Part shown: one piece after another, positions 35,996-45,606 of the stretch
Position numbering within the stretch: position 1 is the first letter of the stretch
Layout: each line of letters starts with the position of its first letter
DNA from: Acidisoma cellulosilyticum
GTDB taxonomy: Bacteria; Pseudomonadota; Alphaproteobacteria; Acetobacterales; Acetobacteraceae
Reading direction: 5' to 3'
DNA length: 64,000 bases
Assembly: GCF_020621385.1 (NCBI RefSeq)
Contig: NZ_JAESVA010000016.1
Coordinates: 1 to 64,000 of the forward strand
Made by a program: the position numbers and the translations under genes
Notes under the pieces: generated by a model
Seen by the model: the letters and a program-made list of their open reading frames with translations, nothing else
The model's database searches: none
What the model was told of the DNA's origin: nothing

Positions 35996-36393
35996 CATAT
36001 AACTGGGCGGAGCCCAAAGGATTGCCGAAAGTAGACTTCCGGAAATCATCTCGAGTCCGATGGACATACAACAGATCGGATATTCCTTTCTGTCCCATGT
36101 CAATTATGTGCTCTATTCAATCGGTGAAGAATCGTTCTCGTGCAGCCGCCTGATGAAAGCGTCAAAATGTTGACCATGCAAAAATACGGGCAATTGAGAT
36201 CCGGCGCTGTGCTAGCTTTAGAGCGAGGCGGCGAATTTCCTGAACCGACCATTGGATGAGCGTCGTCGTGACTTTGCCGTCGTTTTTTTCGGTGTCATGA
36301 CGTTGGCCTGGTGCCGAACGATCGTCATGTCGGATTGGATTATCCTCCTGTCAGCGAAGCCAATCTCTCTGCGATCATCCGGCTCGCCACGAA
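35996..36393. other. Intergenic stretch before IS6 copy 1
   Basis: No intact gene. A minus-strand open frame enters from the IS at 36394 and stops at 36218 (ending RRSSNGRFRKFAASL); it may be the C-terminal stub of a gene cut by the IS, but I cannot identify it. Confidence 0.35.
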
Positions 36394-37002
36394 GGGTGCT
36401 GTCAGGTTGTTGAAATGCGAGTGCGTTTGGGCATGACGGTTGCCAGTCACAGGGTGATTGTGATGCAAGCGACAATGCGCCAGACACGAAAAGCCGCGTC
36501 ACGAAAGGAGCGATAATCGTCTGCGGGAATGAGATGGCGGCGGAGCTGGAAGTGGCTGTGCATACGGCTATGAGCGGAGAGGAAGCGTTGAGCATGCCGT
36601 ATCGATTTGAACCGCTGCATCTGTCGCTCACGTCGCCGGGTCGGTTGATGCGAAACCTCTATTCGGCTGTTCAGATAACGGCTTTGTCGGTGTTCAACCT
36701 TCGGTAGGATGTCTCGTTTTGCCGCCGCATAACTTTTCAGCTTGTCCGTGACGATCACCCGAGGCGCTTCAGTTCCGCCGCTGAGGAGCTTTTGGAAAAA
36801 CCGCTTGGCCGCATTCGTGTCACGGTGTTTTTGCACCAGAATGTCCAGCACCACCCCGTTCTGATCGACAGCCCGCCAGAGATAGTGGATCTTCCCACGG
36901 ATCCGTATAAACACTTCATCGAGGTGCCATTTATCCCCGGGTTTTGGACGACGGCGCTTGAGAGCGGCCGCGCCTCCCCACCCCGGCAACCTGACAGCAC
37001 CC
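36394..37002 (-). mobile_element. IS6-family element, copy 1 (internally deleted)
   Basis: Both ends carry GGGTGCTGTCAGGTTG (the right end as its complement). Compared with copy 2 it lacks about 200 bp at the 5' end of the transposase, the junction being near 36970 where CTTGAGAGCGGCCGCGCC departs from copy 2. It bounds the left side of region C. Confidence 0.85.
36447..36970 (-). pseudogene. IS6-family transposase, N-terminally truncated
   Basis: It retains the DDE core (GDKWHLDEVFIRIRGKIHYLWRAVDQ, VIVTDKLKSYAAAKRD, RQSRYLNSRIEVSHQPTRRRER) but lacks the N-terminal HTH region present in copy 2 (about 60 residues) and has a slightly altered C-terminus. Probably inactive, although its ends could be used in trans by copy 2. 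Confidence 0.85.
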
Positions 37003-37183
37003 TCTGGTGCAAGGTTCTCTTTTAAGCGGAATATGAAACGACTAGATTGATATAGATCAGCAGGTAACTGGTTGCAAACTCACACCGTATTGGCCGTTTG
37101 CACCATAGCCGTAGGAGCTATCCACTTTTCCGAAGTAAGTTCAAGTCCAGATTGTCCTAGCTCTGTCTCTGGGGTGAAGTATG

Positions 37184-37960
37184 TCAGTCGTGGTACAGAA
37201 CGGAACGGCCGCCATCGATCGCGATACTGGCCGCATTGATGAAGGGGGCTTCGTCCGAGGCCAGGAAGACCGCCGTCATGGCGACCTCTTCCGGTCGACC
37301 GATGCGCTTCGGCGGGTGTAGATCATAGGCTTTCTGCCGCTCAGCGTCCGGGTCGGGGAAGGTGTTCCAATAGTCGCGGGCGATATCCGTTTCGACATAG
37401 CCAGGGGCGATCGCGTTTACGCGCACGCCCCTGGCCGCATATTGAATGCCAAGCGCACGGGTCAGGCCCAATAGGCCGTGCTTCGCTACCGGATAGGGAA
37501 AGGTATCGGGGATAATCTTGCTGGAATGACTGGAAGCAATATTGATGATGCTACCGGCGTTTTGCGCCAGCATGGAGGGCAATACGGCTTTGCACATATG
37601 CCAGACGCCTTCCAGATCGACGGCAAAGCACCGTTTCCACTCCGCCTCGGTCGTTTCCAGTGGCTCATGGAAGACATTGATACCGGCGTTGTTGACCAGA
37701 ACGTCAATGCGCCCGAAGGCACCAAGTGTCGCCTCGGCGACGGTGACGGCAGCGGCACTCTCGGCTACGTCGGTCTCGACAAAGAGGCTTTTTGCACCGA
37801 GAGACTTCAGCTCGGCCGCCATAGCGGGACCAGTCGTCGTATCACGCTCGGCAATCACCACGATGGCCCCTGCTTCAGCGAAGGCGCGGGCGGTGGCGGC
37901 GCCGATACCGCGGCCGGCACCGGTGATGATGGCGACTTTATTCTGAAGTCTAAGTGACAT
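37184..37960 (-). CDS. SDR family sugar/alcohol dehydrogenase
   Basis: 258 residues from ATG 37960 (MSLRLQNKVAIITG); a TTG at 37972 is the alternative. Classical short-chain dehydrogenase: cofactor motif TGAGRGIG, NNAG, and the catalytic Ser...Tyr-x-x-x-Lys in ASSHSS ... YPVAKHG. It is NAD(P)-dependent and most relatives in such operons oxidise aldoses at C1 or polyols. It is last in an operon read from 44618 toward 37184, right behind the galactonate-dehydratase-like gene (5-base gap), suggesting it makes or uses the same acid sugar. Confidence 0.9.
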   Translation of the reverse strand: MSLRLQNKVAIITGAGRGIGAATARAFAEAGAIVVIAERDTTTGPAMAAELKSLGAKSLFVETDVAESAAAVTVAEATLGAFGRIDVLVNNAGINVFHEPLETTEAEWKRCFAVDLEGVWHMCKAVLPSMLAQNAGSIINIASSHSSKIIPDTFPYPVAKHGLLGLTRALGIQYAARGVRVNAIAPGYVETDIARDYWNTFPDPDAERQKAYDLHPPKRIGRPEEVAMTAVFLASDEAPFINAASIAIDGGRSVLYHD

Positions 37961-37965
37961 TGTGC

Positions 37966-39138
37966 TCACCAATCGACCACGGTGCCGTCCGGCAGAACGG
38001 CTTCCGTCGCGGTCAGAATTTCTTGTTTAAAAGGATGTTTGGCTGCCACAGCCTCATCAATCTCGATACCAAGTCCTGGGGCTTCCGGTATCTGCCAATA
38101 CCCGTCCACCATACGAATGGGGCCTTGCAGAACGTCACCATACCAGGGGACGGCCCCCACCATTTCCTCCTGGATGACGAAGTTCGGCGTCGCAATGTCG
38201 AAATGCAGGGCAGCGACCCCGGCGAGAGGACCGAGCGGATTATGCGGCGCAATTCCGGCGCCGGCGAGTTCGGCCATAGCCGCGATTTTTCTTGCCTCCG
38301 TAAAGCCGCCGACATGACAAAGATCGGGCTGCGCAATGTCGATGACGCGCGCCTGGAAGAAGGGCTCAAACTCCCACCGGTCCACAAGGCGCTCGCCTGC
38401 CGCGAGCGGCACGTGAGTACGTGCTGCGATCGATTTCAGGCCTGCGATATCTTGTGGCGGCAGCGGTTCTTCCACAAACAATGGCCGACCCGCTGCCAGT
38501 ACATCGATATATTGAAGCGCCGAGCCTGCTGAGGCGCATCGACCATGAAAATCGACCATAAGCTCGACGTCGTCGCCGACAGCGCTCCGAAGGTCCTGCA
38601 TCATGCGCGCAACTTCATCAATCGCACGGACAGGGGCCGTGTAGTGGGTATAAGGGATGAAGACGACCTTCATGGCGCTGTAACCGCGCTCAAGCACTTC
38701 GTGGGCGCGCTCGATGAGCGGGCCGGCCGACATCGAATTATAGACGGCATTGATCTCACCCAGGCCGAGATGAGTATAGACCCGCACGCGGTCGCGCGTC
38801 TTGCCGCCCAGCAGACGCCAGACCGGCAGACCAACGCTTTTGCCGAGAATATCCCAAAGCGCAACCTCGATTCCGGCGATCGCGCTGCTGCCAATGACGC
38901 CGATACGCCAGAAGCCATGCTTGTGCATGGTGCGGACAAGGTTTTCGATGTCGCGGGGGTCTTTGCCGATGATAAGCGGCGCCAGATCATCGACAGCGCC
39001 CGTAACGGCTCTCGTCTTCCATTCAAGCGTGGCTTCACCCCAGCCGTAAAGTCCGGGCTGATCGGTATCGACGCGCACGAAAATCCAGTTGCGCATCTTG
39101 GCATTGACGACGACCGTCCGAATACTGGTGATTTTCAT
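37966..39138 (-). CDS. Enolase-superfamily dehydratase, galactonate dehydratase-like
   Basis: 390 residues, mandelate-racemase subgroup. Capping domain (GLYGWGEATLEWKTRAVTGAV, ALWDILGKSVGLPVWRLLGG), then the barrel with metal ligands in VDFHGR (Asp), FVEEPLPPQD (Glu) and AAGERLVDR (Glu); the PHNPLGP His is the catalytic acid/base. The FHGR and EEPLPPQ pattern is that of D-galactonate dehydratases and close relatives. It would convert an aldonate to a 2-keto-3-deoxy acid. It overlaps the epimerase upstream (start ATG 39138 inside its 3' end), showing tight co-translation. Confidence 0.88.
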   Translation of the reverse strand: MKITSIRTVVVNAKMRNWIFVRVDTDQPGLYGWGEATLEWKTRAVTGAVDDLAPLIIGKDPRDIENLVRTMHKHGFWRIGVIGSSAIAGIEVALWDILGKSVGLPVWRLLGGKTRDRVRVYTHLGLGEINAVYNSMSAGPLIERAHEVLERGYSAMKVVFIPYTHYTAPVRAIDEVARMMQDLRSAVGDDVELMVDFHGRCASAGSALQYIDVLAAGRPLFVEEPLPPQDIAGLKSIAARTHVPLAAGERLVDRWEFEPFFQARVIDIAQPDLCHVGGFTEARKIAAMAELAGAGIAPHNPLGPLAGVAALHFDIATPNFVIQEEMVGAVPWYGDVLQGPIRMVDGYWQIPEAPGLGIEIDEAVAAKHPFKQEILTATEAVLPDGTVVDW

Positions 39139-40064
39139 GAGGGGCTCCGATTGCGAAGAGGCTGAGGCGTGAAACGAACGGCCGCGTTCAGCGTCTCGCC
39201 GGGCGCCAGAAGTTTGAGTCCGCCGAGGTCCGCGGCATGGTGGGCATCTGCCTCATGCGTCATGGGTTCGAAGCAGAAGTAGTCCCCGGCGAAATCGGGC
39301 TCGAATGCGGTGTCGGACATGAAGACGAAAAAGTCCTGGAACGCGGGATCGGCATCGATATGCAGGCCTAAATCATGCTCGGGCCAAATGATCTCGGCCT
39401 TACCATTCCAACCTTTGAAGCCGTTGTTGATCCAGTGGCGGGGAGGGGAGCGTCTTTCGGCAAAATCCAGATCCGGAGGAATGGCAGTCAACGGGCCAGG
39501 CATGAACTCAGCCTCCTCCGAAAAGAAGCCGCTCGCACGCGCGCGCAGCGTCATCATGGGCGTCAGGGGAAAATAAGGATGCAGACCCAATCCGAAGGGC
39601 ATGGTCTCATTGGCGAGATTGCGAATCGAGAGCGCGACAGCGAGCGTCGGTTGGGGCGCAACACTCAGCCGATAGACGATCTCCGCTTCATAATTATAGG
39701 GGCTTTGCGCATTTGCTTTCCTGCGCAACGCGAAGCGGATAGTGTCGCTACCTAGGTCCAGCACCTGCCAGTCGTTTAGCCAACCGTCGCCGTGCAAGTA
39801 ATGTCGGTCCCAGGGCTGATTGGGCTGCAGATAGTAATCCCGACCATGAAGCTGAAACCGATTGTCGCGTACGCGGTTGCAGAATGGCAGGAGCGGGAAG
39901 CAGCTTGCCTTGAGTGGATCGCCGTCATGATGGCGAGCATCCCGCATCAGATGCTGCGTGACGCCAGCAGGGCCAGTCCAACGGAAGCCGCAGATGACGG
40001 CACCGCGACGGTCCAGATCAACCGCCAACGGGCCTTGCGACAGCGTAAAACGGTCGCCGGTCAT
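39135..40064 (-). CDS. Aldose 1-epimerase family protein
   Basis: 309 residues with the galactose-mutarotase beta-sandwich: FPLLPFCNRVRDNRF, HYLHGDGWLNDWQ and GLGLHPYFPLTP supply the catalytic and binding histidines, and the C-terminal acidic residues lie around FEPDFAGDYFCFEPMTHEADA. It interconverts alpha and beta anomers of an aldose. Start ATG overlaps the stop of the dehydrogenase upstream (TAATG). The operon thus has anomer control, oxidation and dehydration, as in non-phosphorylative (De Ley-Doudoroff-like) routes. Confidence 0.88.
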   Translation of the reverse strand: MTGDRFTLSQGPLAVDLDRRGAVICGFRWTGPAGVTQHLMRDARHHDGDPLKASCFPLLPFCNRVRDNRFQLHGRDYYLQPNQPWDRHYLHGDGWLNDWQVLDLGSDTIRFALRRKANAQSPYNYEAEIVYRLSVAPQPTLAVALSIRNLANETMPFGLGLHPYFPLTPMMTLRARASGFFSEEAEFMPGPLTAIPPDLDFAERRSPPRHWINNGFKGWNGKAEIIWPEHDLGLHIDADPAFQDFFVFMSDTAFEPDFAGDYFCFEPMTHEADAHHAADLGGLKLLAPGETLNAAVRFTPQPLRNRSPS

Positions 40065-41110
40065 TAGTCTTCCATCCGGATGATGACCTTACCCGCCCGT
40101 CCGCTGGCCGTGAGCGCATAGGCCTCGGCAGCCTGAGCAAGCGAGAAGCGATCCGTGATGATGTCGCGTGGATAGCGTTTCCAATCGGCCAGATCTTCCG
40201 CGCATTGATCCATATTGTGCAAGCTTGTGACCCAGGAGCCGATAATGCGGCGCTGCTTGTGCATGAGGTCGTCGCTGACCTTGAAGGTGACTTCGCCGGT
40301 CTCTCCGATATAGACACAGCGTCCCCAGATATGCGTGGCCTGAAGGGCCAGAAGCCGCCCGCGTGCATTGCCCGAACAATCGAGCGTCACATTAGCGCCG
40401 CCACGCGTGACCTCCTGCACAGCGCCAAGCGTGTCTGGCCCTGCGACGAAGCCATGAGTGATAAGACCGAGGCGCTGCGCGACCTCGACCCGCTCGACCT
40501 GGGTGTCGACGCCGATCGTCATTTTCGCGCCGCGCCCCTGGGCCAGCATGAGGGCCGCTAGGCCAACAGGCCCGAGGCCTACGACCATGACGCTGTCGCT
40601 GCCTGACACTTCGCCGCGTAGGATGCCCTCATAGGCTGTGCCAACGCCGCAGGAGATGAAGCAGCCGTCCTCATAGGTCAGGCTGTCGGGCAGCTTCACG
40701 AGATCCTTCTCGTCCGCGATCAAATATTCCGCATGGCCGCCGTCGCGCTGCCAGCCGTAAGCTGCACGCAAGGGGTCTGTGCAGCTGATCTGATAGCCCT
40801 TGCGGCAGCTCCGGCAGAAACCGCAACCGGAGATGTGATAGACGGAAACGCGGTCGCCTGGCTTGAAGTGCCGGCAGCCCGGGCCGAGCGTCTCTACCTG
40901 GCCGCTCGGCTCATGCCCGGCCACGACGCCCTGATATTTGGCACCGCCCTCGCCGATATGCTTGTGATAGATGTAGTGGATGTCGCTGCCGCAGAGGCCG
41001 GATGCCTTCATGCGCAGCCGAACCTGTCCGATCCCTGGCTCCGGCACATCGATCTCACGCAGATCAACCTTGTCATCGCCGGGCAGAAAAGCCGCAAGCA
41101 TCTTTGCCAT
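40064..41110 (-). CDS. Zinc-dependent alcohol/polyol dehydrogenase
   Basis: 348 residues from ATG 41110 (MAKMLAAFLPGDDKVD); the frame is open to 41635 but that part is antisense to the permease. Medium-chain dehydrogenase: catalytic zinc motif SGLCGSDIHY with GHEPSG, the structural-zinc cysteines CGFCRSCRKGYQISC, and the Rossmann motif VVGLGPVGLAAL followed by IGVDTQVERVE (NAD-type Asp). The family includes sorbitol, galactitol and L-threonine dehydrogenases. It is placed between the ABC transporter and the epimerase, so it probably oxidises the imported sugar or polyol. Confidence 0.9.
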   Translation of the reverse strand: MAKMLAAFLPGDDKVDLREIDVPEPGIGQVRLRMKASGLCGSDIHYIYHKHIGEGGAKYQGVVAGHEPSGQVETLGPGCRHFKPGDRVSVYHISGCGFCRSCRKGYQISCTDPLRAAYGWQRDGGHAEYLIADEKDLVKLPDSLTYEDGCFISCGVGTAYEGILRGEVSGSDSVMVVGLGPVGLAALMLAQGRGAKMTIGVDTQVERVEVAQRLGLITHGFVAGPDTLGAVQEVTRGGANVTLDCSGNARGRLLALQATHIWGRCVYIGETGEVTFKVSDDLMHKQRRIIGSWVTSLHNMDQCAEDLADWKRYPRDIITDRFSLAQAAEAYALTASGRAGKVIIRMED

Positions 41111-41133
41111 GATCGCAAATCCTGAACCTTGAG

Positions 41134-42126
41134 TTAGCGGCCTGCGCGCCCGGAACGGCGCGCGGCGGCGACATTGAGGAGGACGGCAGCGACGATGATG
41201 ACGCCACGCACGACGTCCTGAACGAAGGAGTTGATGCCGTAGAGGACGAGACCGTCGCCGATGACGGTGATCGCGAGGACACCAAGCAAGGTGCCAAGCA
41301 TGGAGCCGCGCCCACCGGTCAGTGAGGTGCCTCCAACGACGACACCCGCGATGACGTCGAATTCGAGCCCCGAAGCCGCTCCGGCATTGCCAGTACCCAG
41401 GCGCGCCAGCAGCATGATGGCCGTGACCGCCGCCATAAGGCCGGACAGCGTGAAAACCAGGATACGGATACCGGTGACATTGATGCCGCAGAGTCGTGCG
41501 GCGCTCGCATTGCCACCGACTGCGTAGACGGATCGCCCGAGCGCGGTTTTGCGCGACACGAAAACGAAGATCGCGAAGAGAATAATCATGACAACGGCCG
41601 AGACCGGAATGCCGAAGACATTGTCGCCGATCCAATCGAGCGTGTCGTTGTCATCGAAGCTGACCGGCAGCGCATTCGTCATAAAAAGTGCCAGGCCGCG
41701 TAGCGCGCTCCAAAGGCCCAAGGTCGCGACGAAGGAGGGCACGTTGAAGATGCCGCGCAGCACACCGGCGACGCTGCCGAGCAGCGCGCCCAGCACAAGC
41801 CCACCACAGAGCGAGACGGCAAGCGGCATATGCCATTTCAGGGCAAAGGCCATGAGGACTGATATAAACGCGACCATGGGACCGACGCTGATATCGATTT
41901 CGCCGGCGACGATCACCAGGGTTTGGGCCCAGGCGGCAATGCCGATGGCCGAGCCGTCGCGCAGGATATTGACCTGGTTATTGGCGCTTAGAAAGCCTGG
42001 CGAGATGAAACCGAAGATGGCGTAGAGCAGGACGATGATGCCGATCAGGCCAAGTTCGTTGACATGGCCCGCCAGTCGCCCGGATAAGGTTCTGGGGATA
42101 GGCGTCGTGATCACGGAAGCCGTCAT
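41134..42126 (-). CDS. CUT2 sugar ABC transporter permease (RbsC-like)
   Basis: 330 residues, about ten hydrophobic helices, of the ribose/xylose/autoinducer-2 permease family. Features include QTLVIVAGEIDISVGPMVAF, YAVGGNASAARLCGINV and VGGTSLTGGRGSMLGTLLGV, all conserved in RbsC/AraH-type proteins. It follows the ATPase gene by 11 bases and works with it and the binding protein at 43650. Confidence 0.92.
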   Translation of the reverse strand: MTASVITTPIPRTLSGRLAGHVNELGLIGIIVLLYAIFGFISPGFLSANNQVNILRDGSAIGIAAWAQTLVIVAGEIDISVGPMVAFISVLMAFALKWHMPLAVSLCGGLVLGALLGSVAGVLRGIFNVPSFVATLGLWSALRGLALFMTNALPVSFDDNDTLDWIGDNVFGIPVSAVVMIILFAIFVFVSRKTALGRSVYAVGGNASAARLCGINVTGIRILVFTLSGLMAAVTAIMLLARLGTGNAGAASGLEFDVIAGVVVGGTSLTGGRGSMLGTLLGVLAITVIGDGLVLYGINSFVQDVVRGVIIVAAVLLNVAAARRSGRAGR

Positions 42127-42137
42127 GGGGAAAATCC

Positions 42138-43628
42138 TCAGCCGATGCAGGCGGCCAGAAGCCGCTCGGCATCGATGTCAGGGGCTGTATGCTCTTCAGC
42201 GATTTGTCCGTCTCGCAAGACCAGAACGCGATCGCAGACCTGATCCAACTCCTCGATCTCGCTTGAGACGAAGAGGATGGCGCGGCCCTCTCGCGCCAGG
42301 CCGCGAATGATGTCGTAGATTTGATTCTTGGCTTCGACGTCCACACCGCGTGTCGGCTCATCCAGTAGCAGGATGCGCGATCTGGCATGAATCCATCGCC
42401 CGATGACGACTTTCTGCTGATTGCCGCCGGAGAGCGTGCCAATAGGCGTCGTGGTGGCGGCGGTCTTGACGTGGAGCCGTTCGACGACCCCGCGCGTAGC
42501 GCGCGCAATGGCCGATGTCGACAGAACGCCGATACGGTCGACCCGCCGAAAATCGGTGATGACGGTATTCTCATCGACACCGAGCAGCGGAATGATGCCG
42601 TCTTCCTTGCGGCTTTCCGGCGTATAGCCAAAGCCGCGTCGGATCATGCTCCGGTAGCCGCGACGGGCAATGGCTTTTCCGTCTACGGCGACAATACCCG
42701 CAGCCGGTTTCGTAAAGCCCAGGATTGCCTCTATGAGTTCAGTGCGGCCGGAGCCCAACAACCCGGCAATGCCCAGCACCTCACCCTCTTTCAGATCAAG
42801 GCTGATGGACTGCAGTTTGGGCGGCAGGGATAGACCCTGCACCGATAGCAGCGGACGACCACCGACCTGTGGTGTAATTTGCCGCGCTTGTTCACTGCGG
42901 CCGAGCATCATCTGCACGATATCCTCCGTGCGTGCTTCGGCAACGGGGAGAGTGGAGATGATACGGCCATCGCGCAGGACGGTCGCGGTATCGGCCAGTC
43001 TGCGGATTTCGCTCATGCGATGGCTGACATAGAGAACAGCCGTGCCTTGGGCGGCGACATCTCGAACCGCAGCGCATACTTGGTCGACCTCGGCGGCTGC
43101 GAGCGAACTTGTCGGTTCGTCGAGAATGACCAGCTTCGGCGTGCCGAGGAACGCGCGTGCGATTTCCACCATCTGTCGCGCAGCCGGGCTGAGTGACGAG
43201 ACCGGAAGAGAGGGATCGAGCGTGAGGCCGAGACGCGCGAGGGCCTGACGTGCCTCGAACACCATGCGGGCATGGTCCAGCATGCCGCTGCGCCGGAGCC
43301 AGGCGCCCAGAAACATGTTCTCGGCGATGCTCATGCTGGGAACAAGACTGAGCTCCTGGTAGACGGCGCGCAGCCCGCGTGCTGCGGCTTCGCGGGTTCG
43401 CCCTTCACCTTGTTCGCGGAACGGCTCGCCTGCCAACAGTACTGTGCCGTCGTCGGGGGTTTCTGCGCCGGTCAGCAAGCGGATCAGGGTCGATTTGCCA
43501 GCGCCGTTTTTGCCCAAGATGGCGCGCACCTCGCCTGGCTGAACCGCGAAGTCGACGCGGTCCAGCGCGACCACACCCGGATAGCGTCGACTTGCCTGGC
43601 GGATTTCGGCAACGGGTATGGTTATCAT
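42138..43628 (-). CDS. CUT2 sugar ABC transporter ATPase (RbsA-like)
   Basis: 496 residues with two nucleotide-binding domains. The first has Walker A GKNGAGKST, signature LSPAARQMVEIARAFLG and Walker B LVILDEPTSSL. The second has a degenerate Walker A (GIAGLLGSGRTELIEAI), the TPESRKEDG segment and LSGGNQQKVVIGRWI then LLLDEPTRGVDVEAK. This is the normal RbsA/MglA layout. Gene order is binding protein, ATPase, permease, dehydrogenase, epimerase, dehydratase, SDR. Confidence 0.93.
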   Translation of the reverse strand: MITIPVAEIRQASRRYPGVVALDRVDFAVQPGEVRAILGKNGAGKSTLIRLLTGAETPDDGTVLLAGEPFREQGEGRTREAAARGLRAVYQELSLVPSMSIAENMFLGAWLRRSGMLDHARMVFEARQALARLGLTLDPSLPVSSLSPAARQMVEIARAFLGTPKLVILDEPTSSLAAAEVDQVCAAVRDVAAQGTAVLYVSHRMSEIRRLADTATVLRDGRIISTLPVAEARTEDIVQMMLGRSEQARQITPQVGGRPLLSVQGLSLPPKLQSISLDLKEGEVLGIAGLLGSGRTELIEAILGFTKPAAGIVAVDGKAIARRGYRSMIRRGFGYTPESRKEDGIIPLLGVDENTVITDFRRVDRIGVLSTSAIARATRGVVERLHVKTAATTTPIGTLSGGNQQKVVIGRWIHARSRILLLDEPTRGVDVEAKNQIYDIIRGLAREGRAILFVSSEIEELDQVCDRVLVLRDGQIAEEHTAPDIDAERLLAACIG

Positions 43629-43649
43629 CAGATCTAATCCTGGCCGCGC

Positions 43650-44618
43650 TTACGGGATGCCGTCAGCATGCGTCTGCAGCCATGCATTGGCCTGATCAGG
43701 CGTCTTATACAGATCAATCGCAGCCGGCACCGTCGGATCGGTCTGAGTCTTGCCATCCACAGCGTCCATGGCTTCCTGGATCGCGAGATGGCCGACGGCC
43801 TTGCCGGAGATATCGACGACCGCCTTGAGAATCTTATGGTCGGCGAGGGCATGGGCGATGTCTGTTGTCATATCGCTGCCGAAGACGACGGTCTTGCCGC
43901 CGTTTTGCTGCACGGCCTTTGTCGCGCCAAGCGTGGCGCCGCCGGATTCGCCAAAGAAGGCATCAAGATCGGGATGCGCGGTTAGCATCTTCTCAGAAAC
44001 GGCGACCGACGCGTCAACCGTTGTGCCCTGCTGATTATCGACAAGCTTGGCGCCAGGAACACGCTTAAGCAGTGCTGCCTGAAAACCTTTGCGGCGATTT
44101 ATGCAGACTTCTACGAATTCGCAGTTGACGACGCCAATCTTAGGCGCAGTGATCCCGGCTTTCACAAAATAGTCGGCGGCCGCTTCGCCAAGCTTTGTGC
44201 CAAAGGCGACGGGATCACCCACGACGTAAGCATAGACGTATGTCTTCATCGCTGTACCGCTGATGCAGGTATTGTAGCAGACGACCGGGATGCCGGCCTG
44301 ATGGGCACGGCGAATGGCATGGACCGAGCCCTCTGCCGACACGGCGGAGAGCAGGATCGCTTTGACATTTGCGGAAATCAGCGTGTCGATGAAGGCGCTT
44401 TCCTTGGAAGGATCATCCTGGGCGGTTGTTTCGACCAAGCGGATGGACCGGTGCATCGTGGCGGCACCGTCCTGAACACCCTTCCGGACACCGGCGTAAT
44501 AGCCCTGGGAGTCCAGGTAGATGGCACCGATGCTTGTGGTGGATGCAGCTTGGGCCGGCAGCGTGCCGAGACCGAGAGCAAAGCCGCACAGCATAAATAA
44601 AGACGCTAGGACGCGCAT
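43650..44618 (-). CDS. Periplasmic sugar-binding protein (RbsB/TorT-like)
   Basis: 322 residues with a signal peptide (MRVLASLFMLCGFALGLGTL, cleavage after PAQA). Type I periplasmic-binding fold: SIGAIYLDSQGYYAGVRKGVQDGA, AGIPVVCYNTCISG, GEAAADYFVKAG and VNCEFVEVCINRRKGF. Several cysteines in CYNTC and CEFVEVC are unusual and could form disulfides. First gene of the operon; divergent from the GntR regulator. Ligand unknown, probably a sugar or polyol. Confidence 0.88.
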   Translation of the reverse strand: MRVLASLFMLCGFALGLGTLPAQAASTTSIGAIYLDSQGYYAGVRKGVQDGAATMHRSIRLVETTAQDDPSKESAFIDTLISANVKAILLSAVSAEGSVHAIRRAHQAGIPVVCYNTCISGTAMKTYVYAYVVGDPVAFGTKLGEAAADYFVKAGITAPKIGVVNCEFVEVCINRRKGFQAALLKRVPGAKLVDNQQGTTVDASVAVSEKMLTAHPDLDAFFGESGGATLGATKAVQQNGGKTVVFGSDMTTDIAHALADHKILKAVVDISGKAVGHLAIQEAMDAVDGKTQTDPTVPAAIDLYKTPDQANAWLQTHADGIP

Positions 44619-44644
44619 TATTTCCTCCTTTCCCTTGTCTTTCG

Positions 44645-44664
44645 TTTCCCTTATGCGTGGGAAA
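44645..44664. promoter_or_regulatory. Inverted repeat TTTCCC-N8-GGGAAA
   Basis: A 6-bp inverted repeat with an 8-base spacer in the short divergent space between the binding-protein gene and the GntR regulator. It is a candidate operator; inferred from position and symmetry only. Confidence 0.4.
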
Positions 44665-44703
44665 ACATATGATTGATTGCGACAATAGTAGGATGAATGC
44701 GGG

Positions 44704-45423
44704 ATGCAAGTAGGAAATAATGCGCGGCCGCGCGTTCACCAAAATGTTCTGATGGATCTCGCCCGCCGTATCCTGTCAGGGGAGATCCCCGCTGGATCGC
44801 TGCTGCCCAGCATGCAGGAATTAAGTGACGAGCTTGGTGTCAGCCGCTCCGCAATGCGGGAGGCGATCAAGGTGCTGAGCGCCAAAGGAATGGTGGAAGT
44901 ACGCCCGCGGACGGGCACGCGGGTTCGCCCGCGGGCGACCTGGAATTTGATGGACCCCGAATTGCTCTCCTGGTCAGGACCGGAACTTGATCAGCGCTTT
45001 CTCACTAGCCTTCTGCAATGCCGTCTGCTTATCGAACCGGGTGCGGCGGCGCTGGCGGCAGCCAATGCTACCGCGGCGCAATTGGCGGTGATGGAGGATG
45101 CGTTTCACCGCATGCAGAATGCGAAGACGCTCGGTGAGCGTGTCGAGGCGGATCTTGATTTTCACGTCGCGGTGCTGAGCGCCAGCGGAAACATATTCCT
45201 GGAACAATGGGGCAGTACAATTTCGTCCGTATTGCTGGCCGCCTTTCGTATATCGACCGAGACGGCGATGTCGGGCGATGAAGCGTTCAGTGTTCACGGA
45301 GAGGTCCTGGAGGCGATCAGGATGCGCAGCGAGCAAAGGGCAGATCGCGCCATGAGACGACTTCTCACCGTCGCCGCGAAAGACCTGCATGTCGGTGCCA
45401 AGGAGGTGAAGAAGGTCTCTTAA
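44704..45423 (+). CDS. GntR/FadR-family transcriptional regulator (FCD domain)
   Basis: 239 residues. N-terminal winged HTH (residues 10-75: MQELSDELGVSRSAMREAIKVLSAKGMVEVRPRTGTRV) and a C-terminal FCD ligand domain, with DLDFHVAVLSASGN and HGEVLEAIRMRSEQRADRAMRRLL supplying the Asp/His metal-site residues. FadR-subfamily members usually repress sugar-acid catabolic genes and release on binding the acid. It sits between two divergently arranged ABC transporters and could control both. Confidence 0.92.
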   Translation: MQVGNNARPRVHQNVLMDLARRILSGEIPAGSLLPSMQELSDELGVSRSAMREAIKVLSAKGMVEVRPRTGTRVRPRATWNLMDPELLSWSGPELDQRFLTSLLQCRLLIEPGAAALAAANATAAQLAVMEDAFHRMQNAKTLGERVEADLDFHVAVLSASGNIFLEQWGSTISSVLLAAFRISTETAMSGDEAFSVHGEVLEAIRMRSEQRADRAMRRLLTVAAKDLHVGAKEVKKVS

Positions 45424-45606
45424 TATCCTTGGCTTAATATAAGACGGACTTGACTCTTCTAATCATCCGACATTTGATGCCGACCGGATACGGATAGCCT
45501 GGCATCCAAGGGCTAGGTACGGAATAGACTATCGTTCAATGTATACTGCCGACTTCAGCGCTCTCGTTTTAAAAAAAATAATAGATCACGAGTGGGGAAC
45601 AAGTTC

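Noticed and set aside
40064-41635. 523-residue version of the zinc dehydrogenase
   Set aside because: The N-terminal 175 residues are antisense-like Arg/His-rich sequence overlapping the permease; the family start is at 41110.
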